In this document: in pieces, positions 42,681 through 52,366 of the stretch
How positions within the stretch are numbered: the stretch's first letter is position 1
How the letters are laid out: every line of letters starts with the position of its first letter
NCBI RefSeq assembly: GCF_004006175.1
Contig: NZ_CP033219.1
Location: 682,001 to 746,000, forward strand
Reading direction: 5' to 3'
Length of the DNA: 64,000 nucleotides
From: Parasedimentitalea marina
GTDB taxonomy: Bacteria; Pseudomonadota; Alphaproteobacteria; Rhodobacterales; Rhodobacteraceae
Translations under genes and position numbers: made by a program
The notes under the pieces: model-generated
The model's input: the letters and a program-made list of their open reading frames with translations, nothing else
What the model was told of the DNA's origin: nothing
Database searches by the model: none

Positions 42681-44876
42681 TCAGGAAACGGGTGAAGTTT
42701 TGGCGTTTGGATGGTTCGCCGGGGGCTGTCCAAGTGGCATCTTCAGATCAGCGCTGCCGGTTTTTGCACGGCGCTTAAGCTGCTTGATGACCACGGGGCA
42801 TTTGGTTTCGGATTGATACAGAACCTGGCAATGCATGCAGTCGACGCATTCGTTTGGGTTGATCTCTCCGGTGGGATGGATGGCCTGAACTGGGCATTCA
42901 TTGGCACAGGTCTGACAGGGGCTGCCACATTCCTTGTAGCGACGTAGCCAGTCGAACATGCGGATGCGGGCGGGGATCGCCAAGGCGCCACCAAGTGGGC
43001 ATAAGTAGCGACAGTAGAAGCGTTCGATGAACAGGCCGGCGATCAGCAGTGAGACGGCAAAGATGACAAAGGGCCAGTCGCGCAGGAACTTCAGGATGAT
43101 GGCGGTCTTGAACGGTTCAACCTCGGCGTAGGTCTCGGCAAGTGTCATAGACACCATCGACAGACCAAACAGACCAAGGAAGATCATGTACTTCAGCGGC
43201 CACAGGCGTTCGTGCAGGCCCCAGGGCAGGGTCCATTGCGGAACCTTCAGCGCCCGCGCGGCCTTGTTCAACAGCTCTTGCAGCGCGCCAAACGGGCACA
43301 ACCAGCCACAGTATGCACCACGCCCCCAGAACAGCAGAGCGGCGGCAATGGCGAACCATTGGATGAAGACCAGCGGATCCATCAGGAAGGCATCCCAGGT
43401 GAAACCGCTGCGCAGGGATCCGGCTAGGGCCAATAGGTTGACGACGGACAATTGTGCGTTTGCGTACCAACCTAGGAAAACAAGAGTGAAGCTGAGGTAG
43501 CCAATGCGGAACCAGTAGAATACGCGGGCATTGGCGGTCGCCTGAAACTGGAAGAAGAAGACGCCGGTCAGGACCAAGAGCATGGCACCCAGGATGCCGA
43601 TCTCAACGGCTTTATCTTTCCAGATGCGTTGCCAGAGCGCGGTTTTGGCCGCGGCCTCGTCAGTAGCGCTGTTGATCACCACGGGGGCGGCAACTGGCAG
43701 CAGATATTGTTCGGGCAATTTGTATCCCAAGTCAAACGTCAGGAACGTTTTCTCAACAGCACCAACAGCACGCTGGGCCAGCAATTGCAGGCGGAACGGT
43801 TCAGCGGGGTCAAATTCGGCGTCCGCAGGGATCTTGAAGATGTCGAGTTCAGTAAAGCTGGGGCTGTCGCTGGTGGCCAGATCGCCCAGACGGCGCTGTT
43901 GCTTGTCAAAGAACCGGACTGAGTTATCGCCCTGGATCAGCTGAATGCGGTCAAAGATACCGCCGCGCACATACCCGGACCCTTTGAAGCTATAGACGCC
44001 GCGACCAAGCACCAGAATGGCCTGCTCGCCGTCTTTCAGCCATTTGGTCAGATTGTTGTATTCCGCCTCACCCAGCAGGCTTTTGCCAATGGACGGCACC
44101 GAAACCAGTGCCAGGTGCATGTCGATGAAGGTGTCATCGGGTTCCCCCGGTTCAGGCCGTTTTGCGGCGCGGGCATCGGCGGTGTCCTCAAAGGCGGCGT
44201 TGATCTGACCAATGTCCAGCGTCAAACGCCGAACCGAACCGTCCCCAGCCAGTGTGCCCCAATCATGGGTCTGTGTCCGGGTCATATCGATTTCACGCTT
44301 TGGGCCTTGATCAAGGTGCGGTGCCAGACCGCCCAGACCCAAGGCGCGGGCCACTTTGATGCCTGCACGCACAAGGCTGTCGTCGATGATCATGATGGTT
44401 ACGGTGGCACCTGAAATGATATCAAGATCATGGGCCTCGCCACCTGTGGCAGCTTCGGCCTTTAGGTCCAGACCCTTGTACCCTTCGGTCAGGGCGATCA
44501 TTTTTGAGTTTGGAATGCCAATCAGAATAATGGGTTCTGAGTGTTTGACCAGTTTTACACCCGTCAAAACCGCATCCGTGTCGATGGCGGCGACAACGTG
44601 AATGGGCTTGCCCGAGTACCCGGTGGTGCCAACAAAATCAGAGGTCAGAAAGGCCCAGGCAATGGTCTCGCGACCCTTTAGAACCGGGGCGACCCTGGTC
44701 TCGTTTGAGACGGGGCCATAGGCATCAGCGCCGGGGGCCAGTTCGGATGGGGGAATGTCAGACAGGAAAGAGGGCAGGTCGTCTGCCTGGACCGATGACG
44801 CAAACAGGAACAGACAGGTGGCGAAGAGATAAGCAGTGGCAGTTGCCAGGCTTGGAATTGCGCGTCTTACGTCCAT
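42681..44876 (-). CDS. nosR: NosR, membrane flavo-iron-sulfur protein for N2O reduction
   Basis: Polytopic protein of 731 residues that passes electrons to NosZ and is needed for nos expression. A signal sequence and periplasmic FMN domain (SGATVT, residues 155-160, the FMN attachment site) are followed by several membrane helices, CGWLCPFGALQELL and CRYLCPLGG motifs, and a 2x[4Fe-4S] ferredoxin tail (CGSPCQTCANECP, CVDCMHCQVLY). AAGGAGA precedes the ATG, which overlaps the nosC stop by 10 bases. Confidence 0.96.
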   Translation of the reverse strand: MDVRRAIPSLATATAYLFATCLFLFASSVQADDLPSFLSDIPPSELAPGADAYGPVSNETRVAPVLKGRETIAWAFLTSDFVGTTGYSGKPIHVVAAIDTDAVLTGVKLVKHSEPIILIGIPNSKMIALTEGYKGLDLKAEAATGGEAHDLDIISGATVTIMIIDDSLVRAGIKVARALGLGGLAPHLDQGPKREIDMTRTQTHDWGTLAGDGSVRRLTLDIGQINAAFEDTADARAAKRPEPGEPDDTFIDMHLALVSVPSIGKSLLGEAEYNNLTKWLKDGEQAILVLGRGVYSFKGSGYVRGGIFDRIQLIQGDNSVRFFDKQQRRLGDLATSDSPSFTELDIFKIPADAEFDPAEPFRLQLLAQRAVGAVEKTFLTFDLGYKLPEQYLLPVAAPVVINSATDEAAAKTALWQRIWKDKAVEIGILGAMLLVLTGVFFFQFQATANARVFYWFRIGYLSFTLVFLGWYANAQLSVVNLLALAGSLRSGFTWDAFLMDPLVFIQWFAIAAALLFWGRGAYCGWLCPFGALQELLNKAARALKVPQWTLPWGLHERLWPLKYMIFLGLFGLSMVSMTLAETYAEVEPFKTAIILKFLRDWPFVIFAVSLLIAGLFIERFYCRYLCPLGGALAIPARIRMFDWLRRYKECGSPCQTCANECPVQAIHPTGEINPNECVDCMHCQVLYQSETKCPVVIKQLKRRAKTGSADLKMPLGQPPANHPNAKTSPVS

Positions 44877-45337
44877 GGCGCATCTCCTTGGCTAAGGGTT
44901 GCGGCATGAGACAGACGATAAAGGCTGTCGCTAATCAAAGACTGCACTAAAGGAGGCCCGCGGTTCTCATGCCAAAATTGCGCCGGGTTGGCAGCGATCG
45001 CCCCGTCAATCAGGCCATGCACAGTTTTGATCATGGGATGATCGCGCAATGTCAGTGAAAGAGGTAGAATGCCACCCGTCGAGATGGCCAGTTGGCAGGC
45101 TTTGCATTCGCCGCATTTTGGGCAGGGGGTTGGGTCATTTTCCGACAGCTGTACCTGCATCAGCACAGGCCCGTCCGCGCCACAGATGACCATCCACTCG
45201 CCCGAGTTTGCAGAATGGGCCGCAACAGGGGCCAGCATCTGCAGTATGAGGGCACAGATCCCCATCAGCGCCCGCAGCCTTTTCAGGAATGCTGAGCGGT
45301 GTGCGATCATAGGAAGAGAAAGGCCAAAAGGAGACAT
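44867..45337 (-). CDS. nosC: NosC-like small secreted/membrane protein with CxxCxxCxxC motif
   Basis: About 156 residues. An N-terminal hydrophobic segment (LMGICALILQMLAPVAAHS) suggests export or anchoring, then WMVICGADGPVLMQVQ and the cysteine motif CPKCGECKAC. Paracoccus NosC sits at the same place before nosR and has a CXXCXXC motif, hence the name; its role is poorly known and is thought to affect nos regulation or redox/copper. The start is uncertain: ATGs at 45370, 45337 and 45310 all lack good ribosome sites. 45337 is favoured because the FNR/NnrR-type box at 45395 would place transcription start near 45360. Confidence 0.75.
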   Translation of the reverse strand: MSPFGLSLPMIAHRSAFLKRLRALMGICALILQMLAPVAAHSANSGEWMVICGADGPVLMQVQLSENDPTPCPKCGECKACQLAISTGGILPLSLTLRDHPMIKTVHGLIDGAIAANPAQFWHENRGPPLVQSLISDSLYRLSHAATLSQGDAPWT

Positions 45338-45394
45338 CGGTGAGCCAAGGTTGTGCGTTGGCGCCTTCATAACGTTTGTCTATCATTGGGTTCT

Positions 45395-45408
45395 TTGATC
45401 TGGCGCAA
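45395..45408 (-). promoter_or_regulatory. FNR/NnrR-type binding site upstream of nosC
   Basis: Read on the minus strand the site is TTGCGCCAGATCAA, i.e. TTGCG-N4-ATCAA, a close fit to Crp/FNR-family sites used by NnrR and FNR regulators. A TATGAA-like -10 element lies about 32 bases downstream of its centre, the layout of a class II activated promoter. It would tie nosCRZDFYLX to low oxygen or nitrogen oxides. Confidence 0.6.
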
Positions 45409-45617
45409 GGTTGAGACGTATTCGTGCCACCGAACGGTCCAATGTCATCGGCCTCGCAAAAATCGCAAAAAAGTTCACCTATTGAACAATCCACAAATTT
45501 CCACAATTCCCCATGAATGAAATTCGACTATCGCGACTGATTGCGCCAACAAAATGCTTGCTGCATGAGTTTTTGGCGCTAGGCTTTGTCCAATTAAAAA
45601 TAAAAAGGGAGAAGGAA

Positions 45618-46589
45618 ATGTTGGATTTTTCAAAACTGATGTCTACCGCCGCATTTGTTGCAGGTATGACATTAGCCGGTGCTGCTGCGGCAGATTGTGA
45701 ACGCGGAACCCTGGATGACCGTTTCTGTGACGTTGATGGGGATCTGGTTGCAGATATTCCCACCGATGCCAGCGAACTGGTTGATCCGGATACATTGATT
45801 TTCACCTACACCCCGGTCGAAGACCCGGCGGTCTATGTGTCGGTCTGGGCTGAGTTCATGGACCACCTGGCCGCAAAGACCGGCAAAAAGGTTCAGTTCT
45901 TCCCCGTACAGTCTAACGCTGCCCAGATCGAGGCGATGCGCTCGGGTCGTTTGCACATTGCGGGCTTCAACACCGGTTCTAACCCATTGGCTGTGAACTG
46001 TGCAGGCTTCCGTCCGTTCACCATCATGGCGTCGCTGGACGGCAATTTCGGCTATGAGATGGAGATCCTTACGTATCCGGGCTCGGGCATTGAAAAAGTC
46101 GAGGATATCAAAGGCGGTCAGCTGGCCTTTACCTCGCCGACATCAAATTCAGGGTTCAAAGCGCCCAGCGCTATTCTGAAAGGGGACTATGACATGATCC
46201 CCGATCGGGATTTTGAGCCGGTCTATTCGGGCAAGCACGATAACTCGATCATGGGCGTGGCCAACCAGGACTATATGGCAGCTTCGATTGCCAACTCGGT
46301 TCTGCACCGGATGATCAGCCGGGGTGAACTGAAAGCCGATGATGTTGTGTCGATCTATAAGTCGCAGACCTTCCCGACCACTGGCTTTGGCACCGCACAC
46401 AACCTGACACCCGAGCTGCAGGCACAGATCCAGGACGCGTTCTTTAGCTTTGATTGGGAAGGCACCGCCTTGCAGGAAGAGTTTGAGAAGTCCAACGAGG
46501 GCCAGTTCCTGCAGATGAACTATAAAGAGTTCTGGGACGTGATTCGTAAAATCGATACTGCCAACGGTGTAAGCTACGCCTGTAGCTAA
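45618..46589 (+). CDS. phnD: Phosphonate/phosphite-type ABC transporter binding protein
   Basis: Periplasmic binding protein of 323 residues (PhnD family). The signal peptide ends near residue 26 (AGAAAADC). Family wording: LIFTYTPVEDPAVYVSVWAEFMDHLAAKTGKKVQFFPVQSNAAQIEAMRSGRLHIAGFNTGSN (split across residues ~55-117) and AFTSPTSNSGFKAPSA. The ATG at 45618 follows GGGAGAAGG; a longer frame to 45513 is unlikely. No C-P lyase or phosphonatase genes follow, so phosphonate, phosphite or a phosphate ester are all possible ligands. Confidence 0.9.
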   Translation: MLDFSKLMSTAAFVAGMTLAGAAAADCERGTLDDRFCDVDGDLVADIPTDASELVDPDTLIFTYTPVEDPAVYVSVWAEFMDHLAAKTGKKVQFFPVQSNAAQIEAMRSGRLHIAGFNTGSNPLAVNCAGFRPFTIMASLDGNFGYEMEILTYPGSGIEKVEDIKGGQLAFTSPTSNSGFKAPSAILKGDYDMIPDRDFEPVYSGKHDNSIMGVANQDYMAASIANSVLHRMISRGELKADDVVSIYKSQTFPTTGFGTAHNLTPELQAQIQDAFFSFDWEGTALQEEFEKSNEGQFLQMNYKEFWDVIRKIDTANGVSYACS

Positions 46590-46615
46590 TCCGTTGATTG
46601 AACTTGATCTTGGTG

Positions 46616-46646
46616 CGCCCCGACCTTTCGGGGCGTATGCCTTTTT
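46616..46646 (+). terminator. Terminator-like hairpin between phnD and phnC
   Basis: CGCCCCGA and TCGGGGCG form an 8-bp stem with a 4-base loop, followed after a few bases by TTTTT. Within the operon it would act as a partial terminator favouring phnD. Confidence 0.75.
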
Positions 46647-46664
46647 GCCCACTGCGAGGCCCTG

Positions 46665-47456
46665 ATGCTGCGTCTAGAAAAACTAACTAAAGTCTACAAA
46701 ACCGGCGACAAGGCGTTGAACGCCGTCGATCTGGATGTGCCCAAGGGCCAGGTTCTGGCCCTGATCGGCCCGTCCGGAGCCGGGAAATCCACTATGATCC
46801 GCTGTATCAACCGACTTGTCGAACCGACGTCGGGAACGGTGACGCTTGACGGGGTTGAGCTCACCAGCTTGGGACTAGGCGGCTTGCGCAAAGAGCGTCG
46901 CCGCATGGGGATGATTTTCCAGGAATATGCTTTGGTTGAACGGCTGACCGTGATGGAAAACGTACTGTCCGGACGGTTGGGCTATGTTGGGTTCTGGCGC
47001 AGTTTCCTGCGCAAATACCCGCAAAGCGACGTGGACGAGGCGTTTCGCTTGCTGGACCGGGTTGGTCTGGTCGAAATGGCGGATAAGCGGGCAGATGAAC
47101 TGTCTGGCGGTCAACGCCAGCGGGTTGGCATCTGTCGTGCACTGATCCAAAATCCATCGGTGTTGTTGGTGGATGAACCCACTGCGTCACTGGATCCAAA
47201 AACCTCGCGCCAAATCATGCGGCTGATTGTCGAGTTGTGTGAAGAACGCGAATTGGCGGCCATTGTGAACATTCACGATGTGGCCCTGGCGCAGATGTTT
47301 GTGTCACGGATTGTCGGGTTGAAGCTGGGCACCATGGTGTTTGACGGATCACCCGCGGACCTGACCGAAGATGTTCTGACCACAATTTATGGCGACGAAG
47401 ATTGGTCAGAGACCATTCAGAAAGTCGACGAAGACGATGAAGTGGATGCCGCATAA
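46665..47456 (+). CDS. phnC: Phosphonate-type ABC transporter ATP-binding protein
   Basis: ATPase of 263 residues in the PhnC family: Walker [19 protein letters not shown]-loop [23 protein letters not shown] (a PhnC hallmark), signature [15 protein letters not shown], Walker [13 protein letters not shown] and switch His in NIHDVALA. The stop overlaps the phnE start as TAATG. Confidence 0.93.
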   Translation: MLRLEKLTKVYKTGDKALNAVDLDVPKGQVLALIGPSGAGKSTMIRCINRLVEPTSGTVTLDGVELTSLGLGGLRKERRRMGMIFQEYALVERLTVMENVLSGRLGYVGFWRSFLRKYPQSDVDEAFRLLDRVGLVEMADKRADELSGGQRQRVGICRALIQNPSVLLVDEPTASLDPKTSRQIMRLIVELCEERELAAIVNIHDVALAQMFVSRIVGLKLGTMVFDGSPADLTEDVLTTIYGDEDWSETIQKVDEDDEVDAA

Positions 47457-48268
47457 TGAGCGCAGCACTTGATGAACGGCTGGGAAAGCCGTGGAAAAAG
47501 CCTCCCCTTATCAGCTCTTCCGGGTTGCGCTGGGCGTTGTTGATCGGCTCGGTGATCTATCTGATCCTTGCGATTTACTCGATTGATGTGAACTGGTCGC
47601 GGGTCTATCGCGGATTGGATCGGGGCTGGCAGTTTGTCATGGCCTTTGCTTATCCGGACTTCATATCCCGCGCGGGTGAAATCAAAGACGGGATGATTGA
47701 AAGCGCCGTGATGGCGCTGGCGTCGACTGTTGTGGGCATTGCGGTCTCCATTCCGATTGGGCTGGGCGCGGCGCGCAATATCTCGATCCTGCCGGTCTAT
47801 CTGGTGTGCCGGTCTATTGTGGCGGTGTCTCGTGCCCTGAACGAGATCGTGGTGGCGATCTTACTGGTTGCGATCTTTGGATTTGGGCCATTGGCCGGCT
47901 TCCTGACCCTTAGCTTTGCCACGATCGGCTTTTTGTCGAAACTGCTGGCCGAAGAAATTGAGGACATGGATAAGGTCCAGGCCGAGGCTGTGCGTGCCAC
48001 TGGGGCATCCTGGTTGCAGCGCTATGTTTACGGCGTCCATCCACAGGTTGTGCCGCGTCTTATTGGTCTGTCGATCTATCGACTGGATATCAATTTCCGC
48101 GAAAGTGCAGTGTTGGGAATTGTCGGGGCCGGGGGCATCGGCGCGACCTTGAACACTGCGTTTGACCGATATGAATTCGACACCGCAGCGGCGATCCTGC
48201 TGGTGATCATCGTTGTTGTGATGGGGCTTGAGTACCTATCCGGCATTATCCGCGCGAGGGTCCAGTAA
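47456..48268 (+). CDS. phnE: Phosphonate-type ABC transporter permease 1
   Basis: Membrane permease of 270 residues with about six helices and the EAA-type loop MDKVQAEAVRATGASWLQRYVYGVHPQVVP. The RESAVLGIVGAGGIGATLNTAFDRYEF end is typical of PhnE. It forms the channel with the second PhnE encoded immediately downstream (TAATG overlap). Confidence 0.92.
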   Translation: MSAALDERLGKPWKKPPLISSSGLRWALLIGSVIYLILAIYSIDVNWSRVYRGLDRGWQFVMAFAYPDFISRAGEIKDGMIESAVMALASTVVGIAVSIPIGLGAARNISILPVYLVCRSIVAVSRALNEIVVAILLVAIFGFGPLAGFLTLSFATIGFLSKLLAEEIEDMDKVQAEAVRATGASWLQRYVYGVHPQVVPRLIGLSIYRLDINFRESAVLGIVGAGGIGATLNTAFDRYEFDTAAAILLVIIVVVMGLEYLSGIIRARVQ

Positions 48269-49083
48269 TGGCTATTTCTACAATTGATGGCCAGAAAGTC
48301 TGGCAACGGCGTGATCGCAATACTCAGCTGAAAATCTGGGCGCTCTGGATGGTCGGTACTGCGGTATTCATGTGGTGCTGGCAGCAGATATCGGCGGCGA
48401 CAACCTGGCCGTTCTTTTGGGATGCACCACGTATTGCCGCAGACATTGGTGGCCGTGCCGTGCCGCCGCGTTGGTCCTATATGGACAAACTGTGGGAGCC
48501 GCTGTGGGATACATTGAATATTGCCACTTTGGGCACTGTGATGGCCCTGATGATGGCGGTGCCAGTGGCCTTTATGGCAGCACGCAACACCACCCCTTCG
48601 GCGCTGTTCGTGCGCCCTGTTGCGCTGCTGATCATTGTTTCCAGCCGCTCGATCAATTCGCTGATCTGGGCACTGCTGCTGGTCAAGATACTTGGACCAG
48701 GTGTGTTTGCCGGGCTGATTGCTATCTCGATCCGCTCAATCGGGTTCTGCGCCAAACTGCTGTATGAGGCGATCGAAGAGATTGATGAGACACAGGTCGA
48801 GGCAATCACCGCAACCGGTGCCAGTCGCTGGCAAGTGATGGCCTATGGGATCTTGCCGCAGATCATGCCTGCTTTTGCCGGTATTGCGGTGTTCCGCTGG
48901 GACATCAATCTGCGTGAATCCACGGTTCTGGGACTGGTCGGCGCCGGAGGCATTGGTTTGCAGCTAAAAGGCTCGCTGGATACGCTGGCCTGGCCGCAGG
49001 TCAGTCTGATCCTGTTGGTGATCTTGCTGGCCGTGGTGGTCAGCGAATGGGTCTCGGCCAAGGTGCGTGGCGCGATTATCTGA
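48268..49083 (+). CDS. phnE: Phosphonate-type ABC transporter permease 2
   Basis: Second PhnE-type permease, 271 residues, clearly related to the first: EAA loop IDETQVEAITATGASRWQVMAYGILPQIMP and RESTVLGLVGAGGIGLQLKGSLDTL. Two different permeases are common in alphaproteobacterial phnCDE1E2 systems and make a heterodimer. A HAD phosphatase gene follows after 87 bases. Confidence 0.92.
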   Translation: MAISTIDGQKVWQRRDRNTQLKIWALWMVGTAVFMWCWQQISAATTWPFFWDAPRIAADIGGRAVPPRWSYMDKLWEPLWDTLNIATLGTVMALMMAVPVAFMAARNTTPSALFVRPVALLIIVSSRSINSLIWALLLVKILGPGVFAGLIAISIRSIGFCAKLLYEAIEEIDETQVEAITATGASRWQVMAYGILPQIMPAFAGIAVFRWDINLRESTVLGLVGAGGIGLQLKGSLDTLAWPQVSLILLVILLAVVVSEWVSAKVRGAII

Positions 49084-49170
49084 GCAATCGCGTTTTTGGG
49101 CTTGCTGTTCCGGCGCTGGCATATTCTGTCTGGGGCCGGACGGACCAAGTGATTTTTGAAAGGGTGCCCA

Positions 49171-49824
49171 ATGGCGCGCATAGTATTTGACCTTGATGGA
49201 ACGCTGATTGACAGCGCACCGGATATTCACGGCATCGCCAACGAGGTGCTGGAGCAAGAGGGGCACGAGGGCCTCTCGCTTGCGCAGACACATGATTTTA
49301 TTGGCAACGGCGCTGCCGTGTTTGTCACAAAAATGCGCGGTGCGCGGGGGATCGACGAGTGTGAACAAGCACGTTTGCTGGCCGATTTCATCGCGCGCTA
49401 TGACAATGCGGTCGGCCTGACATTGCCCTATCCCGGCGTCTTGGCAGCTTTGGATGCGCTTAAGGCGGGTGGTCATACCCTGGGGATTTGCACTAATAAG
49501 CCAATCCGCCCCTGTCGTTTGGTGTTAGAGCATCTGGGGATGGATCATTACTTTGATACCATGTGGGGCGGCGACAGTTTACCGGTACACAAACCGGACC
49601 CAGCGCCACTGCATGCTGCTTTTGCCGCACTGGGCGAGGGGCCGCAGCTCTATGTCGGAGACAGCGATGTTGACGCCGAGACGGGGCATCGGGCCGGGGT
49701 GCCGTTTCTGCTGTTCACCGAAGGCTACCGGAAATGTGCGGTTGAGGATCTGCACCATGCAGTGGCATTTGATGATTTCGCCGATCTGCCGAGGCTTGTT
49801 CAAGAGTTGCTCGTCGTGGCGTAG
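49171..49824 (+). CDS. gph: HAD family phosphatase, phosphoglycolate phosphatase-like
   Basis: Haloacid-dehalogenase hydrolase of 217 residues. Motif I FDLDGTLIDS (nucleophile Asp7, acid Asp9), motif II ICTNKP, motif III Lys in HKPDPAPL, motif IV VGDSDVDAETG. The wording fits Gph, which removes phosphate from 2-phosphoglycolate, but side activities on other small phosphates are common and its place after the phn transporter may reflect use of a phosphorus compound. The ATG at 49171 is set by the VFDLDGT motif; the TTG at 49156 is less likely. Convergent with eda. Confidence 0.85.
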   Translation: MARIVFDLDGTLIDSAPDIHGIANEVLEQEGHEGLSLAQTHDFIGNGAAVFVTKMRGARGIDECEQARLLADFIARYDNAVGLTLPYPGVLAALDALKAGGHTLGICTNKPIRPCRLVLEHLGMDHYFDTMWGGDSLPVHKPDPAPLHAAFAALGEGPQLYVGDSDVDAETGHRAGVPFLLFTEGYRKCAVEDLHHAVAFDDFADLPRLVQELLVVA

Positions 49825-49875
49825 GAATTAAGAGTTCCTTGACCAGGCAGATGACCCGCTCAAGGGTGTTGTTGA

Positions 49876-50523
49876 TCAGCGCGTCAGTTGACTGGCAGCG
49901 CGAGCTAGTTCTTCGATTTTGCCCCATTCGCCATTGTTGACCAGATCACTGGGCGCCACCCAGCTGCCGCCCGCGCAGATAACGTTGGAGAGGGACAGGT
50001 AAGAGGCCGCATTGGATGGGCTGACGCCACCTGTCGGACAGAACGAGACCTGTGGTAGTGGTGCACCGATGGCTTTTAGCGCAGGAACCCCGCCTGAGGC
50101 CTCGGCTGGGAAAAACTTTAGCATGTCATAGCCACGTTCCAGCAGACGCATTGCCTCGCTGGCGGTGGCCGCGCCGGCCAGCATGGGCAAGCCAATGTCT
50201 TCGCAGGCATCCAGCAGATTGTCAGTCGCCCCGGGTGAGACACCGAATTGTGCACCGGCTTCGACCGCTGCCGTGACATCATCCGGGGTGATCAGGGTGC
50301 CGGCACCAACAATGCCGCCCTCGACCTTTGACATTTCGCGGATCACATCCAAAGCGACTGGAGTACGCAGGGTGACTTCTAGTGCGGGCAGACCGCCACG
50401 CACCAGGGCTTCGGCCAAAGGGCGGGCATGGGCAACGTCATGCACCACCAGAACCGGGATAATAGGGGCCATGCGGCAGATTTCGCGATTGCGGGCGCTG
50501 GCGGCCTGGGGGGAGATCGACAT
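49876..50523 (-). CDS. eda: KDPG/KHG aldolase
   Basis: Class I aldolase of 215 residues cleaving 2-keto-3-deoxy-6-phosphogluconate to pyruvate and glyceraldehyde-3-phosphate. The proton-relay Glu is in ALEVTLRT, the Schiff-base Lys in MLKFFPAEASGG, and the phosphate site in FCPTGGVSPSNA. It starts 3 bases after the edd stop, so it is cotranscribed with pgi-zwf-edd. It would also receive KDPG made from KDG of the altronate route if a KDG kinase exists elsewhere. Confidence 0.95.
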   Translation of the reverse strand: MSISPQAASARNREICRMAPIIPVLVVHDVAHARPLAEALVRGGLPALEVTLRTPVALDVIREMSKVEGGIVGAGTLITPDDVTAAVEAGAQFGVSPGATDNLLDACEDIGLPMLAGAATASEAMRLLERGYDMLKFFPAEASGGVPALKAIGAPLPQVSFCPTGGVSPSNAASYLSLSNVICAGGSWVAPSDLVNNGEWGKIEELARAASQLTR

Positions 50524-50526
50524 ATC

Positions 50527-52335
50527 TTATACTCCAAATACACTGGCGCCGGTGTCGGCAGATCCGACGGCCTGGCGGAAAGGGGAGAACAGCTCGCGTC
50601 CCATGCCATAGGCATTGGCCGAAAGGTCCGCAGTTGCAGGTGCGCGGTCGGTGACATCGGGGGTCACTATGTCCAGTGTCCCGGCTATTGCATCGACCCG
50701 CAGAATATCACCGTCCTGAATATAGGCGATTGGGCCGCCGTCAAGCGCTTCGGGAACCACATGGATTGCGGCAGGTATTTTGCCGCTGGCCCCGGACATG
50801 CGTCCATCCGTTACCAGTGCCACTTTGTGGCCACGACCTTGCAGGATCGACAGCATTGGCGTCAGGCTGTGCAGCTCGGGCATGCCATTGGCCTTGGGCC
50901 CCTGAAACCGCACCACGATGATGGTGTCACCGGTAAATTCACCGGCTTTGAACGCCGCCTTGGCCTCGTCCTGATCGTGGAAGACACGAACTGGAGCCTC
51001 GACGATACGGTGCTCTTCAGCCACGGCCGAAATTTTCATGACACCAGTGCCAAGCGAGCCAGTCAGGCGGCTTAGCCCGCCAGTGGGCTGGAAGGGATCA
51101 GAGGCGGGGCGGACAATTTTGTCATTCAGGCTTGTGTCTGTGCCCTTGCGCCAGGTCAGACCATCGTCACCTAAGAAGGGTTCGGTGGTATAGTTGACCA
51201 GCCCGTCGCCAGCGACGGTTTTGGTATCCGGATGGAGCAGGCCAGCCGAGAGCATTTCACCGATCATGTAGCCCAGACCACCTGCGGCGTGGAAGTGGTT
51301 CACGTCGGCCATCCCATTAGGGTAAACCCGCGCCAGCAGGGGCACGACTTCGGACAGCTCCGCAAAGTCCTGCCAGTCCAGAATGATGCCACCGGCACGG
51401 GCCATGGCAATCAGGTGAATCAACAGGTTGGTCGACCCGCCCGTGGCCATCAGGCCGGCGATGCCGTTGGCATAGGCCTTTTCGTCCAGAATATCGCAAA
51501 CTGGTGTATAGGCATTGCCCAGAGCGCTGAGAGACAGAGCACGACGGCCGCCCTCTTTGGTCAGCGCATCACGCAGCGGCGTGTTTGGATTGACAAAGCT
51601 GGAACCCGGCAGGTGCAGCCCCATGAATTCCATCAGCATCTGGTTGGTATTGGCGGTGCCATAAAATGTGCAGGTGCCCGGCCCGTGGTATGCGGCCATC
51701 TCTGCCTTTAACAACTCTTCGCGGCTGACTTCACCCAGAGCGTATTTTTGGCGGATCTTGGCCTTGTCGTCGTTGGCCAAGCCACTGGTCATGGGGCCTG
51801 CGGGCAGAAACACGGCGGGCAGGTGGCCAAAGACCTGGGCGCCGATAATCAGGCCCGGTACGATCTTGTCACAGACGCCCAGAAAAACCGCCGCGTCAAA
51901 AGTGTTGTGGCTCAGTGCGACGGCGGTGGCCATGGCAATGGTATCCCGCGAAAACAGGCTCAGCTCCATGCCGGCCTCACCCTGGGTGACGCCGTCACAC
52001 ATGGCGGGAACACCGCCGGCAACCTGCGCCGTGCCGCCGGCCTCACGCGCGGCATCGCGGATCAGCTGCGGGTAGGTCTCAAACGGTTGATGCGCCGAGA
52101 GCATATCGTTGTAAGCGGTGATAATGCCAATGTGACCGGTCGAGGCCTTGGCCAGGGTGTCCTGATCCGCGCCAGCAGCGGCATAGGCATGCGCCTGTCC
52201 GCTACAGCTGAGATGCGCCCGCGCCGGGCCTTTGCTTTGAGCCGCGCGCATCCGGCCAAGATAGGCCTGCCGGGTGGGGGCGCTGCGGCTGATAATGCGT
52301 TCGGTGACCGAGGCCAGAGTTGTATTCAAAGTCAT
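50527..52335 (-). CDS. edd: 6-phosphogluconate dehydratase
   Basis: IlvD/Edd-family iron-sulfur dehydratase of 602 residues, normal for Edd. Cluster cysteines appear in [11 protein letters not shown] and [11 protein letters not shown], with [18 protein letters not shown] wording ([16 protein letters not shown]) and [19 protein letters not shown]. It converts 6-phosphogluconate to KDPG. The ATG at 52335 ([14 protein letters not shown]) is chosen; the open frame extends to 52557 inside zwf. Follows zwf by 31 bases. Confidence 0.96.
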   Translation of the reverse strand: MTLNTTLASVTERIISRSAPTRQAYLGRMRAAQSKGPARAHLSCSGQAHAYAAAGADQDTLAKASTGHIGIITAYNDMLSAHQPFETYPQLIRDAAREAGGTAQVAGGVPAMCDGVTQGEAGMELSLFSRDTIAMATAVALSHNTFDAAVFLGVCDKIVPGLIIGAQVFGHLPAVFLPAGPMTSGLANDDKAKIRQKYALGEVSREELLKAEMAAYHGPGTCTFYGTANTNQMLMEFMGLHLPGSSFVNPNTPLRDALTKEGGRRALSLSALGNAYTPVCDILDEKAYANGIAGLMATGGSTNLLIHLIAMARAGGIILDWQDFAELSEVVPLLARVYPNGMADVNHFHAAGGLGYMIGEMLSAGLLHPDTKTVAGDGLVNYTTEPFLGDDGLTWRKGTDTSLNDKIVRPASDPFQPTGGLSRLTGSLGTGVMKISAVAEEHRIVEAPVRVFHDQDEAKAAFKAGEFTGDTIIVVRFQGPKANGMPELHSLTPMLSILQGRGHKVALVTDGRMSGASGKIPAAIHVVPEALDGGPIAYIQDGDILRVDAIAGTLDIVTPDVTDRAPATADLSANAYGMGRELFSPFRQAVGSADTGASVFGV

Positions 52336-52366
52336 TGGGTGCCGCTTTTCTGTTGGGTGCCTTGGA

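Noticed and set aside
44115..44414. Long frames opposite nosR, nosZ (41676-42485) and other nos genes
   Set aside because: They are antisense shadows of clearly coding high-GC genes with no ribosome sites or domains.
45543..45579. GCGCCAA ... TTGGCGC inverted repeat before phnD
   Set aside because: The arms are 23 bases apart and only 7 bases long; it may be chance, and no Pho-box pattern is evident.
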